Assembly: GCF_905475465.1 (NCBI RefSeq)
Contig: NC_062243.1
Coordinates: 640,001-704,000 of the forward strand
DNA length: 64,000 bases
Direction: 5' to 3'
DNA from: Pieris napi
Lineage: Eukaryota; Arthropoda; Insecta; Lepidoptera; Pieridae
Shown: positions 22,501 to 33,603 of the stretch, piece by piece
How the letters are laid out: each line of letters begins with the position of its first letter
How positions within the stretch are numbered: position 1 is the first letter of the stretch
Translations under genes and position numbers: made by a program
The notes under the pieces: model-generated
Database searches by the model: none
Told to the model about the DNA's origin: nothing
The model's input: only the letters and a program-made list of their open reading frames with translations

Positions 22501-24245
22501 TCATTTACTATTTCCGGCCATGCTGGGTTGCAAGTAAACGTAACGAATAAGTCAGGGCGACCATATGTACGTACATAAGCAAACGCATCCTGAGTATATT
22601 CGTGTAAGTACCTCGGACTATTTACAAATGAAGACGGTAAAATTATCATTCTACCAATATCATTTGGATTTAGATTAGCGTCATTCGCTACTGCGTCTTG
22701 AAGGTGGATATAATTTTCTGCTCTTAATTTAGTTTGATTTAATGTTATGTATCGTAATCGTTCACTTTCTACCTTAACGTACATATCAACATAAAACTGA
22801 TTGGCCAGTTGCCTGCATCGTGATATAATATTAAAATCATTTTCTCTAATCATGATATGAAAGGCATAAAAGTCCATACATGATACCTTTTTGTTAGGCA
22901 AGGGCAGGCCAGTTACAGGATCGACTTGTGGAATTTGAAAGTGATACCCTTCTTGCCCTTTGCTAAATATTAGAGGATATTGTAACGCATCGTAAAATTT
23001 ATGTGTATCCGGCACCCTAGTTAGTGTGTTATCACGGGCATGTAAAACTATATCACGGGAAGCAAACTGTTCACCACAAACCATGGCTGCGACTTCATTT
23101 ATTAAAGGTGCATTATATCGTCTTTCGTGTTCCCCACTTGGTGTACGATCTGGGTGAATCACCAACTTATAATCATCTCCCGGCATTCTTTCTAAGGCTG
23201 TTGTGAAAGTGTTTATTAGGCGGTTATATTCATGCAACATTCTCTGAATCTTTAAGACAATATCCTTTTCTACTAATTGAATGTTTTGACACCTGCGGTC
23301 AACCTCGTCGTTTTCATTTCCCATAAAATAAATCTGTAAAAATTTTGGTTGCTCATTATTTGTAGGAAGCAAAGAACCAATCCTATGATAGATTTGACCT
23401 TGGATTGTAAAAGTAGATGAAAACCCAGGCATAACCACCTCATTTTCTACACCAAATGACGTCATTTGAAAGCATGAATTATATTTCCTTATTTTGATTA
23501 AAAAACGCCGCGATTCGTTGTTATCACCTAAAAGTAAAGACTTCAATGGTTCCTCTGGTTCTCCAAGTATTGGAATTGAAACCTTGCCACCAGAACAACA
23601 CATACCCGGAGTTTCTTCTTTCCACTTGAGTGCTTCACAATGTATACATTTTTTATCCATTCCACCTATGAGAAGTAATCGATGGTTATTATACTCAATC
23701 GATGGGTCATAATCAAAAGCAGCATTGTGGAATGCTCCCCATGTATACATTGTAAACGCATTTCTCCTTTCTGACTGCCGTTCAGCATTTAACACACGTC
23801 GTCTTTGGGATTCTTCTGGCATCTCTGCAGCTATCAATGATGCGTGTCGCTCAGCATCTAAAATCTGCCGGGCCTGAGTCTGTTCATAGGTTTCGGCAGC
23901 TCTTTGCGTTGCGTGTCGCTCAGCATCTAAAATCTGCCGGGCCTGAGTCTGTTCATAGGTCTCGGCAGCTCTTTGCGTTGCGTGTCGCTCAGCATCTAAA
24001 ATCTGCCGGGCCTGAGTTTGTTCATAGGTCTCGGCAGCTCTTTGCGTTGCGTGTCGCTCAGCATCTAAAATCTGCCGGGCCTGAGTTTGTTCATAGGTCT
24101 CGGCAGCTCTTTGCGTTGCGTGTCGCTCAGCATCTAAAATCTGCCGGGCCTGAGTCTGCTCCTCAGATTCTTGGGATCTAGCTACTTGCGCAGTTCGAGC
24201 TCTTTTAGAGCTACGTGCTAAATTAGATTTACGCTTGCGAGGCAT
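19572..24245 (-). CDS. Helitron RepHel transposase (HUH nuclease + Pif1-family helicase), 1557 aa
   Basis: A single uninterrupted ORF. The N terminus is basic (MPRKRKS, SKRAR: probable nuclear signal). Residues 29 to about 140 are four 23-residue repeats starting EQTQARQILDAERHA plus a partial fifth. The Rep part shows the HUH metal-binding motif as H636-V-H638 (GLPHVHILLWL) and the two catalytic tyrosines Y776 and Y780 (AIKYICKYINKG). The helicase part shows Walker A GGTGKT (1133-1138), Walker B DE (1213-1214, VWDECTMSH), GDFRQTLPVI, INKAQGQTL and the terminal YVACSRV box, all of the Pif1/Helitron type. It would nick and peel one strand for rolling-circle transposition. All visible catalytic residues are present. 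Confidence 0.95.
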   Translation of the reverse strand: MPRKRKSNLARSSKRARTAQVARSQESEEQTQARQILDAERHATQRAAETYEQTQARQILDAERHATQRAAETYEQTQARQILDAERHATQRAAETYEQTQARQILDAERHATQRAAETYEQTQARQILDAERHASLIAAEMPEESQRRRVLNAERQSERRNAFTMYTWGAFHNAAFDYDPSIEYNNHRLLLIGGMDKKCIHCEALKWKEETPGMCCSGGKVSIPILGEPEEPLKSLLLGDNNESRRFLIKIRKYNSCFQMTSFGVENEVVMPGFSSTFTIQGQIYHRIGSLLPTNNEQPKFLQIYFMGNENDEVDRRCQNIQLVEKDIVLKIQRMLHEYNRLINTFTTALERMPGDDYKLVIHPDRTPSGEHERRYNAPLINEVAAMVCGEQFASRDIVLHARDNTLTRVPDTHKFYDALQYPLIFSKGQEGYHFQIPQVDPVTGLPLPNKKVSCMDFYAFHIMIRENDFNIISRCRQLANQFYVDMYVKVESERLRYITLNQTKLRAENYIHLQDAVANDANLNPNDIGRMIILPSSFVNSPRYLHEYTQDAFAYVRTYGRPDLFVTFTCNPAWPEIVNELMPGQSAIDRHDVVARVFRLKVKKLMSVISKGRIFGEVICFMYSIEWQKRGLPHVHILLWLKDKLRPDQIDNIISAEIPDPSTDKTLHDIIVKNMIHGPCGPENPQCPCMKDGKCTKKFPRKLHKDTVHSENGYPLYRRRAPADGGRTASVKLRNGSYVTIDNSWVVPYSAILLKIFNAHINVEACSSVRAIKYICKYINKGSDQAIFNFRSTELANRVNEVHTYQSGRYVSSNEAVWRLLGFPLHERHPTVTHLSVHLENGERVYFTEDNFHERLSTRPKTTLTAFFELCIRDEFARTLMYAEVPRYYTWNATRKTWKRRIQGTSVQNWPGVKSGDALGRVYTVHVTNMECFCLRMLLHHVRGPTSFNDLKKYNNQEFSTFREACEARGLLEDDNHWNITLEEAAQCRSAAKVRMLFAILIATCGLSNPQQLWERYKIQMADDILHRVQHHNPNVTYNDFIFNEALTKIEDQVITITGKDLSDFGLSRPQRTGEVCSDIIRELSYDAASLQQQITESVPRLNPEQRLVFENVVQKIESGEGGLFFLDAPGGTGKTFLLNLLLAQIRKDKGVAVAVASSGIAATLLNGGRTAHSVLKLPLNLAHEEMPVCNITKNSDRGRMLQQCKLLVWDECTMSHKRAIEALDRTIKDIKSNQSIMGGMVVLLAGDFRQTLPVITRGTPADEINACLKASPLWVHVKNFCLTTNMRVQLHSDTQLVQYADALLKIGEDRMETNSDGMIRLNREFCNVVCNMDDLKNNVYPDLATNMKNRQWLCERAILAPTNEVVGQINEQIMSDVEGDFVEYLSVDNVMDTEQVTSFPVEFLNSLELSGVPSHKLRLKVGVPVLLMRNLDAPRMCNGTRLQITHLGRNIVRAIIMTGTAKGEEVLIPRIPIIPTDLPFQFKRVQFPLKAAFAMTINKAQGQTLKVAGVHLEKNCFSHGQLYVACSRVSSPQNLHVLTKEGKTKNVVYKNVLN
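23826..24161 (-). repeat. 69-bp in-frame tandem repeat in the Helitron ORF
   Basis: Four nearly identical 69-bp units and a diverged fifth encode EQTQARQILDAERHATQRAA-type 23-mers. Near-identity at DNA level indicates recent expansion or strand slippage. The repeat is predicted to be helical and charged, ahead of the nuclease domain. Confidence 0.9.
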
Positions 24246-25084
24246 ATTACTTAACCAGTTACCTACCTAAAGTAATAAAAACAGGTAAGTACTTATGCAA
24301 AAAAAAATTCTTTAGCTGACAAAAAAATTTAGTTAAAGGTACTGAGTACGAAACTATACTTAAGGTAGGTACTTATACACATGAAATAAAACAAAAACAA
24401 AACGAATTGCTAAACTAAAACTAAATGTTAAAAAAAATATACTATCCACATGGAATAAAAACAAAATGAATCGATAAAATTATATGCGAAACTACTGGAA
24501 CTATTTTATTCACAAAACAACATTACTTACCTATTAATACTCAATAAAAACTATGCTGACCTTCTTAGGTACCGTAACTACTTACTAAATGTGAAAAAAC
24601 TTAAAAAAACCTGCCTACTAATCTACTACAATTTTACACCTATCCTAAAAAATGAATTAAAGTATTTATTTTACCTATTAACTATAATTCTACCTACTAC
24701 TAACTTATGCTAAACTAACAATAACAACCAAAACAACTAAGTAAATAACACAAAATGCTTATCCAAGAAACCCTAAACACCAATGAAAACGTAAAGAAAG
24801 CGAATACGTTGCAGCTCAAAATTGTAGATATCGCATGCGTCCGCCAACGACGTCTGCCCGTTCGGGTAAGCATACTTTGTGATCTACACTCCTCCCACCG
24901 AGCCATCCGCGTCCCCCGCACGTCTTTGCCGCCGCGCCGCGCAGCGCGCCCGCGCCCGCCAGCCCCGCCACACCACACCATGCATCGTCACACTCACACA
25001 TTCATAGTGTATAGGCCGATGGGCCTGATGGACATGTCAGGCAGAAAGTATTCTAAAAGCTGGCTAGGAGTATTTGAATTATGC

Positions 25085-25515
25085 GATACATAACTGCACC
25101 CCGCGTTTTCACCCGCATAATTCCGGGATCGGGATCGGGATAAAAAGTAAAGATGTCCTTTCCCAAGGTTCCATCTATCTCTATACCAAAATTCATCAAA
25201 ATCGGTTCAGCGGTTTAGGCGTGAAAACGAAACAGACAGACTGTCTATGTCTTTCCCCAAGGTTCCATCTATCTCTATACCAAAATTCATTTAGTAGGCA
25301 TATACGATACATAACTGCACCCTGCGTTATCTATCACTCGCATAATTACGGGATCGGGATCGGGATCTGGATAAAAAGTACCCTATGTCCTTTCCCAAGG
25401 TTCCATCTATCTCTATACCAAAATTCATCAAAATCGGTTCAGCGGTTTAGGCGTGAAAAGGTAACAGACAGACAGACAGACAGAGTTACTTTCGCATTTA
25501 TAATATTAGTAGGGA
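25085..25515 (-). repeat. Helitron 5' terminal region with ~220-bp direct repeats
   Basis: Two copies of a block containing GATACATAACTGCACCC, GGGATCGGGATCGGGA and CAAGGTTCCATCTATCTC lie at about 25085-25290 and 25305-25470. The outer end reads ATAATATTAGTAGGGA on the plus strand. Probably the transposase-recognised 5' end and promoter region. Confidence 0.7.
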
Positions 25516-26754
25516 TTTCCCTGTTGTATCCACGTACTTTCTTGTTGTTATTGGGTCTGTGATTTAAATTATTTTACATCTAAGTTTATAAGTATAATAT
25601 ATTTAAACTTCTATCCAACATAACACTTTCGCATTTCGTTTTACCATCAAATTGCTGGCACTGTTTCGAGAATTAAGCAGAGATGTTGTTCGTGTATTTC
25701 AAGCTAACGGCAAAGACAGGAATTTTTAATGGTGTAGATACATCTTTCAAGTGTTTAACTAGTATTTATTCTTATTGGAAGAAAGTATACTTAAGAATCG
25801 TGTAATCAAATAGCCGTAAACTAGTCACACGGCTACTAAGCAATTTGAAAGTCTCTATGTTTATAATGCAAATCCACACCCACAATTGTAAGGTCATTTT
25901 TAACTTGTCAAGATTACTTTCTACGCCCCCGTTGGACAAGAGACGCGATGTTCTGCGTATACTGTGTACTCTCTACGATAGATTTCAATACACAGAAACT
26001 TAATCTTTTGAGGGTTTCTACTCAAACACATAAGATATTCAAAGTTCGTACTAAACGTAGTAATAAGATTCTTAGCGCGCAACTCCCGTATGACGAAATT
26101 TTTTTATACATGTATACTAAGACATCATGGAACATTACGATCTAGCCTAACTTAAAACTAATAAGTAATTTAAGTCAAACCTAATTTACTAAAAAGGATT
26201 AAATGCAATACATTCTTAGCGCTAATTCTCGTTTCTAAATCGTACCTTACGACTAGCTTCGTTGTTTTGTCGGGCGCGTTTCACAGACTAAAGATCCTGT
26301 TGACCAATGTAGACCTTCGGTTTCCAAAAGACCTCAGTGTCTCCCAAGCATACATTGTTTCAAAACTAGATATTTCATTTAACATAAAATTTAGAATACT
26401 ATCAAAGGTGGCAGATAAAAGATTTAGAAACTTCACCTTGAATCTGGTTATCTACCTTATCAAGTGTTGTGTTAATCTTTGCGATGATTTTCAGCTAGTG
26501 AAAATGATAAAGGCTGAATATTTTATAACATTGTAACTTATAATACAAGTAACAGGTATCTTGGTATTTGTGTTAAGGAAACGAGTATATTATAAGGCAA
26601 ATAATTTGCTTTTGCGTAGTAGGTAGAGAAGAGGTCATTAACCTCTGACATCATTGCACAGATATTACGAATCGTTACGTTATAATTAACCTGGTTTATT
26701 AGTATTCTTAATTATATCTCGTGTCGAGTATCCGTATCAAATAAAAAGATCTTC

Positions 26755-26860
26755 AGTCGCGCTCTTCATGTTTGAAGGTCTTGTTAGAGACGCCGCACAA
26801 CTTCCTCCACGCCAACCTGTCTTCGGCAAGCTACGCCTGGCTGAAAAACTGTCCTGAAAA
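26755..26860 (-). pseudogene. Retrotransposon ORF C-terminal fragment
   Basis: The minus frame reads LAEDRLAWRKLCG, a phrase common at the ends of lepidopteran LINE proteins, interrupted by a stop. Too short to classify. Confidence 0.35.
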
Positions 26861-26861
26861 A

Positions 26862-27815
26862 AAAAGATAATTCATACAAAATATTAATTGGTCCTATCGT
26901 ATTACCAATTGACAGAAAAGCTCGTTCCATCAAAATTATTTCCTAATCATTATTAATTTCTTATTGGGCACATAATAAAACAGCCTCAAATTTATAGTGA
27001 TATAATTCAATGTCGCCCAATAGTGGGCCGTGTCCTTGTGCGCCCACAGATGAACTACCCCACGCGACGCCCACCCCAAGCACTTTCATTCGGTATATTA
27101 CTTAACTGTGACAACACAACAAACGTTAGCCTAAAACATGATCATGGCCATGATTTGGCCCAATGGTGTTACAATTACAATTGGTAATGTTGAAATCGAT
27201 ATTATGATGCCATCAAAAACATAACTTGTAAAAGACATGGGGAGAAATTGGCTGTGCCAAAAATCAACCTGGAACTGTTTAGGAAAAACACCTTTTGTAT
27301 GGCATTAAAATTTATAATAAATTACCAAAAGAATTAAATGATCATCCGACTAGAGTCTTTAAAAAGCGACTTGGTATATTACTTTTGGAAAAAATAAAAA
27401 TGTACTATTCAATAAATGATTATTTGCGTGAGACACTGTAGTTGATATAAATTTAATAAAGTATGATATGATATATACGATACATATAAGAATTGACCAA
27501 TTCATTTGACTAATAATGTAAAAAAAAACATTAAGAAACTTAGTTCTTCCTCCGTAAAAAGTTGTGAGATCCATGTATTACCAATTTGGTTTATTTACTC
27601 AGTCCCTACTTATGGGATCTTCTGTCTTAAGTTTCGTAATAAAAATCTTGATTTGAGAACTGGCAGCAAATGTAAAATTAGAAGCATTAATATTTATTTC
27701 TTTAATGACGAATCACAAGTGTACATTGTGTTACCTACGTGAATAAATGATTTTTGAATTTTTGAAATTTTTTGTAAAGAAAAGAGAGTACTAATTCTTA
27801 AAAGGCCGGCAAAGC
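26862..27815. other. No gene recognised
   Basis: AT-rich sequence with weak open frames only. Near 27780-27815 a CTTAAAAGGCCGGCAAAGCA phrase, also at 39095, marks a LINE 3' fragment abutting the SINE piece that follows. Confidence 0.4.
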
Positions 27816-27820
27816 ACTTG

Positions 27821-27955
27821 CGACCTAAAAAGTCGACGGCGTGTGTCAGGCACTGGAGGCTGATCACCTACTTGCCTATTAGATTTAAAAATTATCATGA
27901 AACAGATTCAGAAATCTGAGGCCAAGTTCTAAAGAGGTTGTAGCGCCACTGATTT
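27821..27955 (+). repeat. SINE family A, 3' part
   Basis: From AAAAAGTCGACGGCGTGTGTC to GTAGCGCCACTGATTTA. The tRNA-like head is missing, so the copy is 5'-truncated. Confidence 0.7.
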
Positions 27956-29100
27956 ATTTGTTTATTTTTTAGGCTTAAAAATGCATCCAATATATTACAT
28001 AGATGAACTTAAAAATATGAATGAACACTAAGCCTTCCAATGCTCCAATGGCAGTGATAATTTTGCAGGTTAAGATCACTCTCAGTGTGCAACTGAAAAT
28101 TCGTTAACTATTACGAAAGCTGCCGTCACAATTCGCCCACTTCCTAAGCCGCTTGCCAATTGGTCCACTTTCGTATCAATAGCTTACAACCGACTCGTTC
28201 CGGACTATTATTAAATAAAAAAATGCTAAATTTATGCGCGCACGCACCTCGTTTCTGCACGACATACTTAAGGTCTCGCAGTTAATGGCAAATATCTGCA
28301 TGCAATGCGGTTGTGACACAGAACGGCAGGTTAGGACTCCGCATGATAGCAATCAATTTGTTCTCGTTTATATCTGGCATATACAGCAAAGATAGAGGGA
28401 TTAATTCTAAGGTATTCAATGTCCTGTTTCCGGGTCATTCAGAGCACGTACTTGTAGTTTCATGTAGTTTTAGTATTTGTTAATACATGGTTTTTGAGTT
28501 GCGAAGATGTTATATTTGTGTTATATTATTGCAATTTTATATTAACATAAAAGCTAGTTTTTCAATTGAAGAGTGTTTAATGTAAATCTTTTTATTGTAC
28601 ATATTTTAAGAAATGGGCTTTCTGCTAAATTAAAAAAAGCGAATTGTCAAGTTCTTGTATATAATTGATAATTAACATGTTTAAATCGTTAAAAGTTCTC
28701 TAAATATATAATTAAAAACAGCTTTTGCTACATGTACTATACTCAAGGTAAATTATATCCAAGAATTTTGCCATCTCGTGAAAGTTTTAATTATGAATTT
28801 GAAGAGATTTTTGTGATAATTGTGTCTGCCAGCAATCCGATTGCAGTCTCTAAATCAGAAACTCGGACAAGCTTAAAGATATAATCTAAATTACACTCGA
28901 ATTCCTTCTTCATAGATATTAGAACCTTTTGGAATGGTTTTAATGGTAGGATAGTGACTCTCGTATGTCAAAAATTACATGTGTAGGATACATACCTTGT
29001 GTGTCGGCAAATGTTTTAGGTAATATATTATATTAAATTTAGATTCGCGGGGAAAGATTGGAAAATAGTAGCGAAGATGAGAGACAAATTGAAGAATTTC
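27956..29100. other. No gene recognised
   Basis: Unique-looking AT-rich sequence. I see no coding potential or terminal repeats. Confidence 0.35.
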
Positions 29101-29245
29101 AGAAAACCTTAACTCCGTCGGTCGTGTATTGAATATAATAATAAACTTATTGTAATCCTTATATTCGAATCATAAGAATCGGTCGAGCCGTTTCGGAGGA
29201 GTAAGGGAACGAACATTGTGACACGAGAATTTTATACATATATTA
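29100..29245 (-). repeat. Helitron-like fragment, family 3
   Basis: GAATCGGTCGAGCCGTTTCG and GAACATTGTGACACGAGAATT are shared with the better-preserved copy at 55485-55792. The CTAG end is absent here. Confidence 0.5.
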
Positions 29246-29264
29246 ATGTGTCACTAAGAAAAAT

Positions 29265-29693
29265 ATGCGTACATGAACTAACTTGTTCAGATCTTCGACA
29301 TTCAATGTTCCTGCCAGGTCTCTACGCTCAAACAGAACCTTTAACCTTCCGACACAACCAACATTGGGTTCCGCGAGCCTCTGCTTTAGATTCTGGCACT
29401 AACATCGACCCTTTTTCGCACTCCTCTACTGCTTCATTTAAGAATAATTTAAAACAACTATTTATGTCCTACTCCTTGTATCTTTCTTCTTTATTATAGC
29501 TACTAGTATGTTTGTCCTTGTCAGGATTTATAAATTTTGTGCTGTCATGTTTTTTTTGCTTTGCTCTGTTATCATATTTTTTAGTAGTGAAACTTTTTGT
29601 GGATACATCCAATGTGTTTTAACTTTTTATGTTTTAACTTTATTGCATAAAGATGTATCTCTTTTGTTCCCCAAATAAATAAATAAAATAAAA
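29265..29693 (+). pseudogene. LINE 3' fragment with AAATAA tail
   Basis: The frame ending STASFKNNLKQLFMS resembles the C terminus of CR1/jockey-like proteins. About 190 bp of untranslated sequence and an AAATAAATAAATAAAATAAA tail (from about 29674) follow. Confidence 0.45.
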
Positions 29694-30147
29694 GCAGTTC
29701 ATCAATAGATCGAGATTCAATTAGATAATTAAGTCGAAAACACTATAATTATCGTAGTTATTGTTCCGTGCAACACATTGTTTAATTTGACCTATCATGT
29801 AAATACCTGTTGCGGTTTCCTCAGAGATTGCGATGCCCTAAATACTTCACGAGTGGATAAGAATTTTGCCTTAAAGCGAATTCCTCTCTCTTTGCTTATA
29901 CTTTCTTACCCACATGAAAACTTTCTCTCGTACAAAGTGGGAAAATCATTATATATTTGTATCAAGAATTGTAGTAAATATTTGGAATTGTTTAGTTTAT
30001 CAAGTGATTAAGCGGAAGTGATTATGGGTACTTATAGTTCATGATTTTGTGATTGTAAGGAAAAGCAGTATGAAACTTAAGTTTTAGTAGTAGGTATTTA
30101 AAATTCCTTTGACTAATAGATTTTTTTATATTATTATGTTAATTAAT

Positions 30148-31294
30148 TGATCACATTGATCGTGGATTAACGTGGAGGCACCACATCAAATGTAAAAAGC
30201 AGGAGCTACAGCTAAAGTACAACAGCCTTTACTGGATGCTAGGAAGAAACTCAAGACTTTCTCTAGATAACAAACTTCTTATATATAAAGTCATCCTTAA
30301 GCCCATTTGGACATATGGCCTCCAACTATGGGGCAGCGCAAGTGATACCAACATAAACATACTCCAGCGACAATAAACTCAAACTCAAACTCAAAAATAT
30401 CTTTATTCAAGTAGGTAACCAAGTACACTTTTGAATCGTCGAGTTAAATAAATCGTAAATTTACATTTACTACCAGTTCGCAAGTCAAGGGCGTAGAGCG
30501 GGTAAGAAGAACTGGCAAGAAACTTTCCGCCACTCTTTTTAATTGCCAAGTATTGTCATACAAATTGTTTGAACTGGAGCAATTCAATCCCAAGGATTAG
30601 GATCATTTAAGTAGTCCTCAAATTTATAAAAAGCTTTGTTGATTAATTTTCGTTTAACGAGGGCTTTGAATTTATTTAGTGATAATTCTCTAATTTCGCT
30701 TGGGAGTTTGTTGTAAAAACGAATACAATTTCCATATAAGGAGTGGTTTATCTTTTGGAGCCTGGTTGGTCGTACACTCAAATTAGTTCTATTTCGCGTA
30801 TTATACTGGTGAAAGTCACCATTTGTTTTAAAATCGTTTATATTTTTTTGGACATACAACAAGGCTTCAAGAATATATTGACCAGATAGTGTCATAATAT
30901 TTAATTCCTTAAACTTATTCCGTACCGACTCCCTCGGAGAAACACAACAAATACCCCGAACAGCCCGCATAACAAGATCCTAAGAGCAGTTGCAGAAGTA
31001 CCCTGGTACATAACAAACAATGAAGTTCACGAGCACCTTAACATGAGAACAATCAAAGAAGAAATACAAAGAGCGGTTAAGCTGTCACCCGAATAAACTT
31101 GCTCGCCAACTCATCATTAGACAGTATGTGAGTCGACTAAAACGTCACCATGTTCTAGAGCTAGAAGACCGGCAGTAGCTCTAGACAGAAGATGAGTAGA
31201 TGCTTCCAATGGGAAGTCATTCCACATGACAGCACCACAGAAAAAATTTGCTCATAGCCTTGGGGCTGATTGCAAATAAACGCAGAAAAAAAAA
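30148..31294 (+). mobile_element. 5'-truncated jockey-like LINE with 12-bp target duplication, interrupted
   Basis: Flanked by ATGTTAATTAAT on both sides (30136-30147 and 31295-31306) and ending in an A-run. Its coding part reads LTWRHHIKCKKQELQLKY, then KPIWTYGLQLWGSAS up to about 30375, and resumes at about 30974 with KILRAVAEVPWYITNNEVH before a stop after LSPE. These are jockey-clade reverse-transcriptase C-terminal phrases. The gap is a second LINE inserted in the opposite direction. Confidence 0.75.
30376..30973 (-). pseudogene. LINE 3' end inserted into the jockey-like LINE
   Basis: The open frame 30970-30584 (128 aa, ending NDPNPWD) matches the C-terminal third of the element at 13491-14441 in order (SPRESVRNKFKELNI, YNTRNRTNLSV, GNCIRFYNKLP). 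The 3' UTR runs to a GAGTTTGAGTTTGAGTTT tail at 30379-30400. It is 5'-truncated and younger than its host LINE. Confidence 0.75.
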
Positions 31295-32304
31295 ATGTTA
31301 ATTAATATGAATGGTTGTTTCAGGTACTTAAAATTACTAATGTAGAATGTGACGGGACAGGTATGTAATACGTTATCATTACACAATCACGATGTTCATG
31401 ACACAATGCTATCTAAATACTTGTTAAATTTAACCAAGTGGGTGATAAGCGATGTGCCTTTTTTAACCTTTAATTGCCAAATATCATTTGATATGCAAAT
31501 TACTACTTTCAAAGCGTTGCTTAATTCGTGTTTGTTAAGTGCGTTGTTTCACTTATATATCTATTTAATTTGTTGGATTTGCTTTTATAAAAAAAAGTGC
31601 GACCTTAGTTAGACGCTATAAAAATATATGTTCATACAAATATGTATAAAAATCTTACCGTGCCCCTGTTTGTTACGCACAAGAGTATTTGTATATTGAA
31701 CTAGGAGCAAATGGGTGGGATTTCCTTGTGAGGCACCTGAGGTTAAGTGTCACCCATGGGTGGACAGTCACAATGCCAGAATGTTCGCGAGTACGTGGAC
31801 GACATTTTAACAATTGGTACGATCTTTGGTGGGACCTTAAGTTGGAAATATCTCGACAGGCGGCATAATGTGCCGTAATATTCAAAAATTCCTAAATTAA
31901 TTTTAATATTTGAAACACTCGGTTAGTGAGCACATATAAGTTTAACATTATATATATTATGTTTAAACCGCAGTTGGACGGTGATTATCTTATGAATTGG
32001 CTATATTTAAGAAATATTTTATCATTATTTTTAAGAATAAGAATCTTAATATTAGTTATTTTATACAAGTCTATCTCGGTAAATGCCATCTTATATTTTT
32101 CCTCTGCCATTGACGCTATCTGATAAGATAATAGTGACAAGTTAGTGATGGATCCTTACTGGGAGCAAGGTCGTACAATTACAGGTAACTGTGTAATTGG
32201 TAATTACGTCTTGTACGTACGAATGCCGAATGCAAATTGAATTTGTGACGTGTAGATCACAACAAGAACAGTATTTTCTAATATTTTTATAGTATTTTTT
32301 TTAA

Positions 32305-32572
32305 ATCAGTGGCGCTAAAACCTTTTTAGGTCTGGGCCTAAGGTTACCGAATCTGTTTTCATGATCATCTGTCTATAGGCAAGTAGGTGATCCGCTTGTG
32401 CCTGACACACGCCGTCGACTTTTTGGGTCTAAGGCAAACTGGCACGATGTGTTCCTTCACCGTTCGAGCGAATGTTAAATGCGCATATAGAAAGAACGTC
32501 CATTGAATAGCCGGGGCTCGAATCTACGATCTATGTGAGAATCGCACGCTGAAGCCACTAGGCCATAAATGC
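32305..32572 (-). repeat. SINE family A
   Basis: Full-length diverged copy: starts ATCAGTGGCGCTA and ends with the tRNA-like head near GAAGCCACTAGGCC. Confidence 0.75.
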
Positions 32573-32702
32573 TGCTGCAATTTTTACTTTACAACGTAAC
32601 TGTTCCGTCATTTAGTGATCTATTCGTTTTTATATCAAATCTTTTATTTTAGTCATATAGTCGTTCTATGAAAAAATACTATATTGTATGTTATATTTAT
32701 TC

Positions 32703-32800
32703 CTGTAGGTACACTTCTGAACCTAAAAAAATAATGCTTCTAAATTAACATTTACTACCAGTTCTGAAATCATGTGTAAAAGGGACGAGAATAACTGTTG
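32703..32800 (-). repeat. Degraded LINE 3' UTR
   Basis: Shares GTACACTT, ACATTTACTACCAGTTC and the following spacing with the LINE 3' UTR at 30400-30560. Strongly decayed. Confidence 0.4.
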
Positions 32801-33427
32801 AAACTGCAACCATTACACAAGACAGAATGAAACATAGTAATAGAAATAAAAAAACAAATGTTTAGCCTTTATTACAATAGGCATATATTATATCAAACCA
32901 CCTAAACTAGAGAGCCTTGAAATATGTCCGATTAATAACTATTTTAAATATTCATAAAGCAAGGCAAAGTGTTGCGGCCTTTTTGGGTTAAACTTATTTG
33001 GCTCGGGTCCAAAACAAGTGTTAGTCAGAGACCTAAAGGTGAACGGCCCATCCTACGCGACAAACTTCAAATAGGTACTGCTTGATCTTACTAGCTTTTA
33101 CCTCTAGTCGCTTAGAAGGCTCAGGGTTTGAGAAAGCTTTTCTACTAATCTGTTCACAGATGTAATGAAGTCATCTGAAGCTGCAGGACATTTTTAAAGA
33201 CTAGAACGATAAAGAGTAGTAGAGTTCAAAAATAGATCCAGGTAGTTAATTTAAATTTAAAAAATCCGAAAAGTTTATTGTCATATAAATGTGTTAAATA
33301 CATTATCTGTATATTCAACTACATATTTACCATTTGCGTCAACGATTTATATTACTTGATATAAATAAATTCCAATAAATTGGAAACCAGACTTACAGTT
33401 GGCCTACTATGTACTGAAAGTCTAGCG

Positions 33428-33603
33428 GGGTCAAAAAGTCAAAAGTCAAAATCATATAGGTAACCAATGTACACTTATGAACGTCAAAAAAAAATGTATA
33501 TGAAACTTTACATTTAGTGCCAGTTCTCAAATTAAAGGCGTAGAACGGAAGAGAAGAACTGGCAATAAACTCTCCGCCACTCTTTTTTAATCGCCATGTT
33601 TTT
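33428..33603 (-). repeat. LINE 3' UTR fragment
   Basis: AGGTAACCAATGTACACTT, GCCAGTTCTCAAATTAAAGG and CTCCGCCACTCTTTTT match the 3' UTR at 30400-30545 in order. A (TTTTGAC)n-like tail lies at the left edge. Confidence 0.6.

Larger units (their letters stand above)
19405..25515 (-). mobile_element. Complete autonomous Helitron, 6.1 kb
   Basis: On the minus strand the element begins TCCCTACTAATATTAT (25515) directly after host A and ends GGGTAACAGCTAG (19405) directly before host T. These are Helitron ends: 5' TC, 3' CTRR, A^T insertion. A GC-rich stem-loop (CGCAGAC-GAA-GTCGCG) lies about ten bases inside the CTAG end, as expected. The only long ORF is the Rep/helicase at 19572-24245, on the matching strand. 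With both ends and the ORF intact, it may be recently active. Confidence 0.88.

Noticed and set aside
26267..26536. An Amph exon or nested gene
   Set aside because: The 89-codon frame has no resemblance to a BAR or SH3 domain and no clear splice context.
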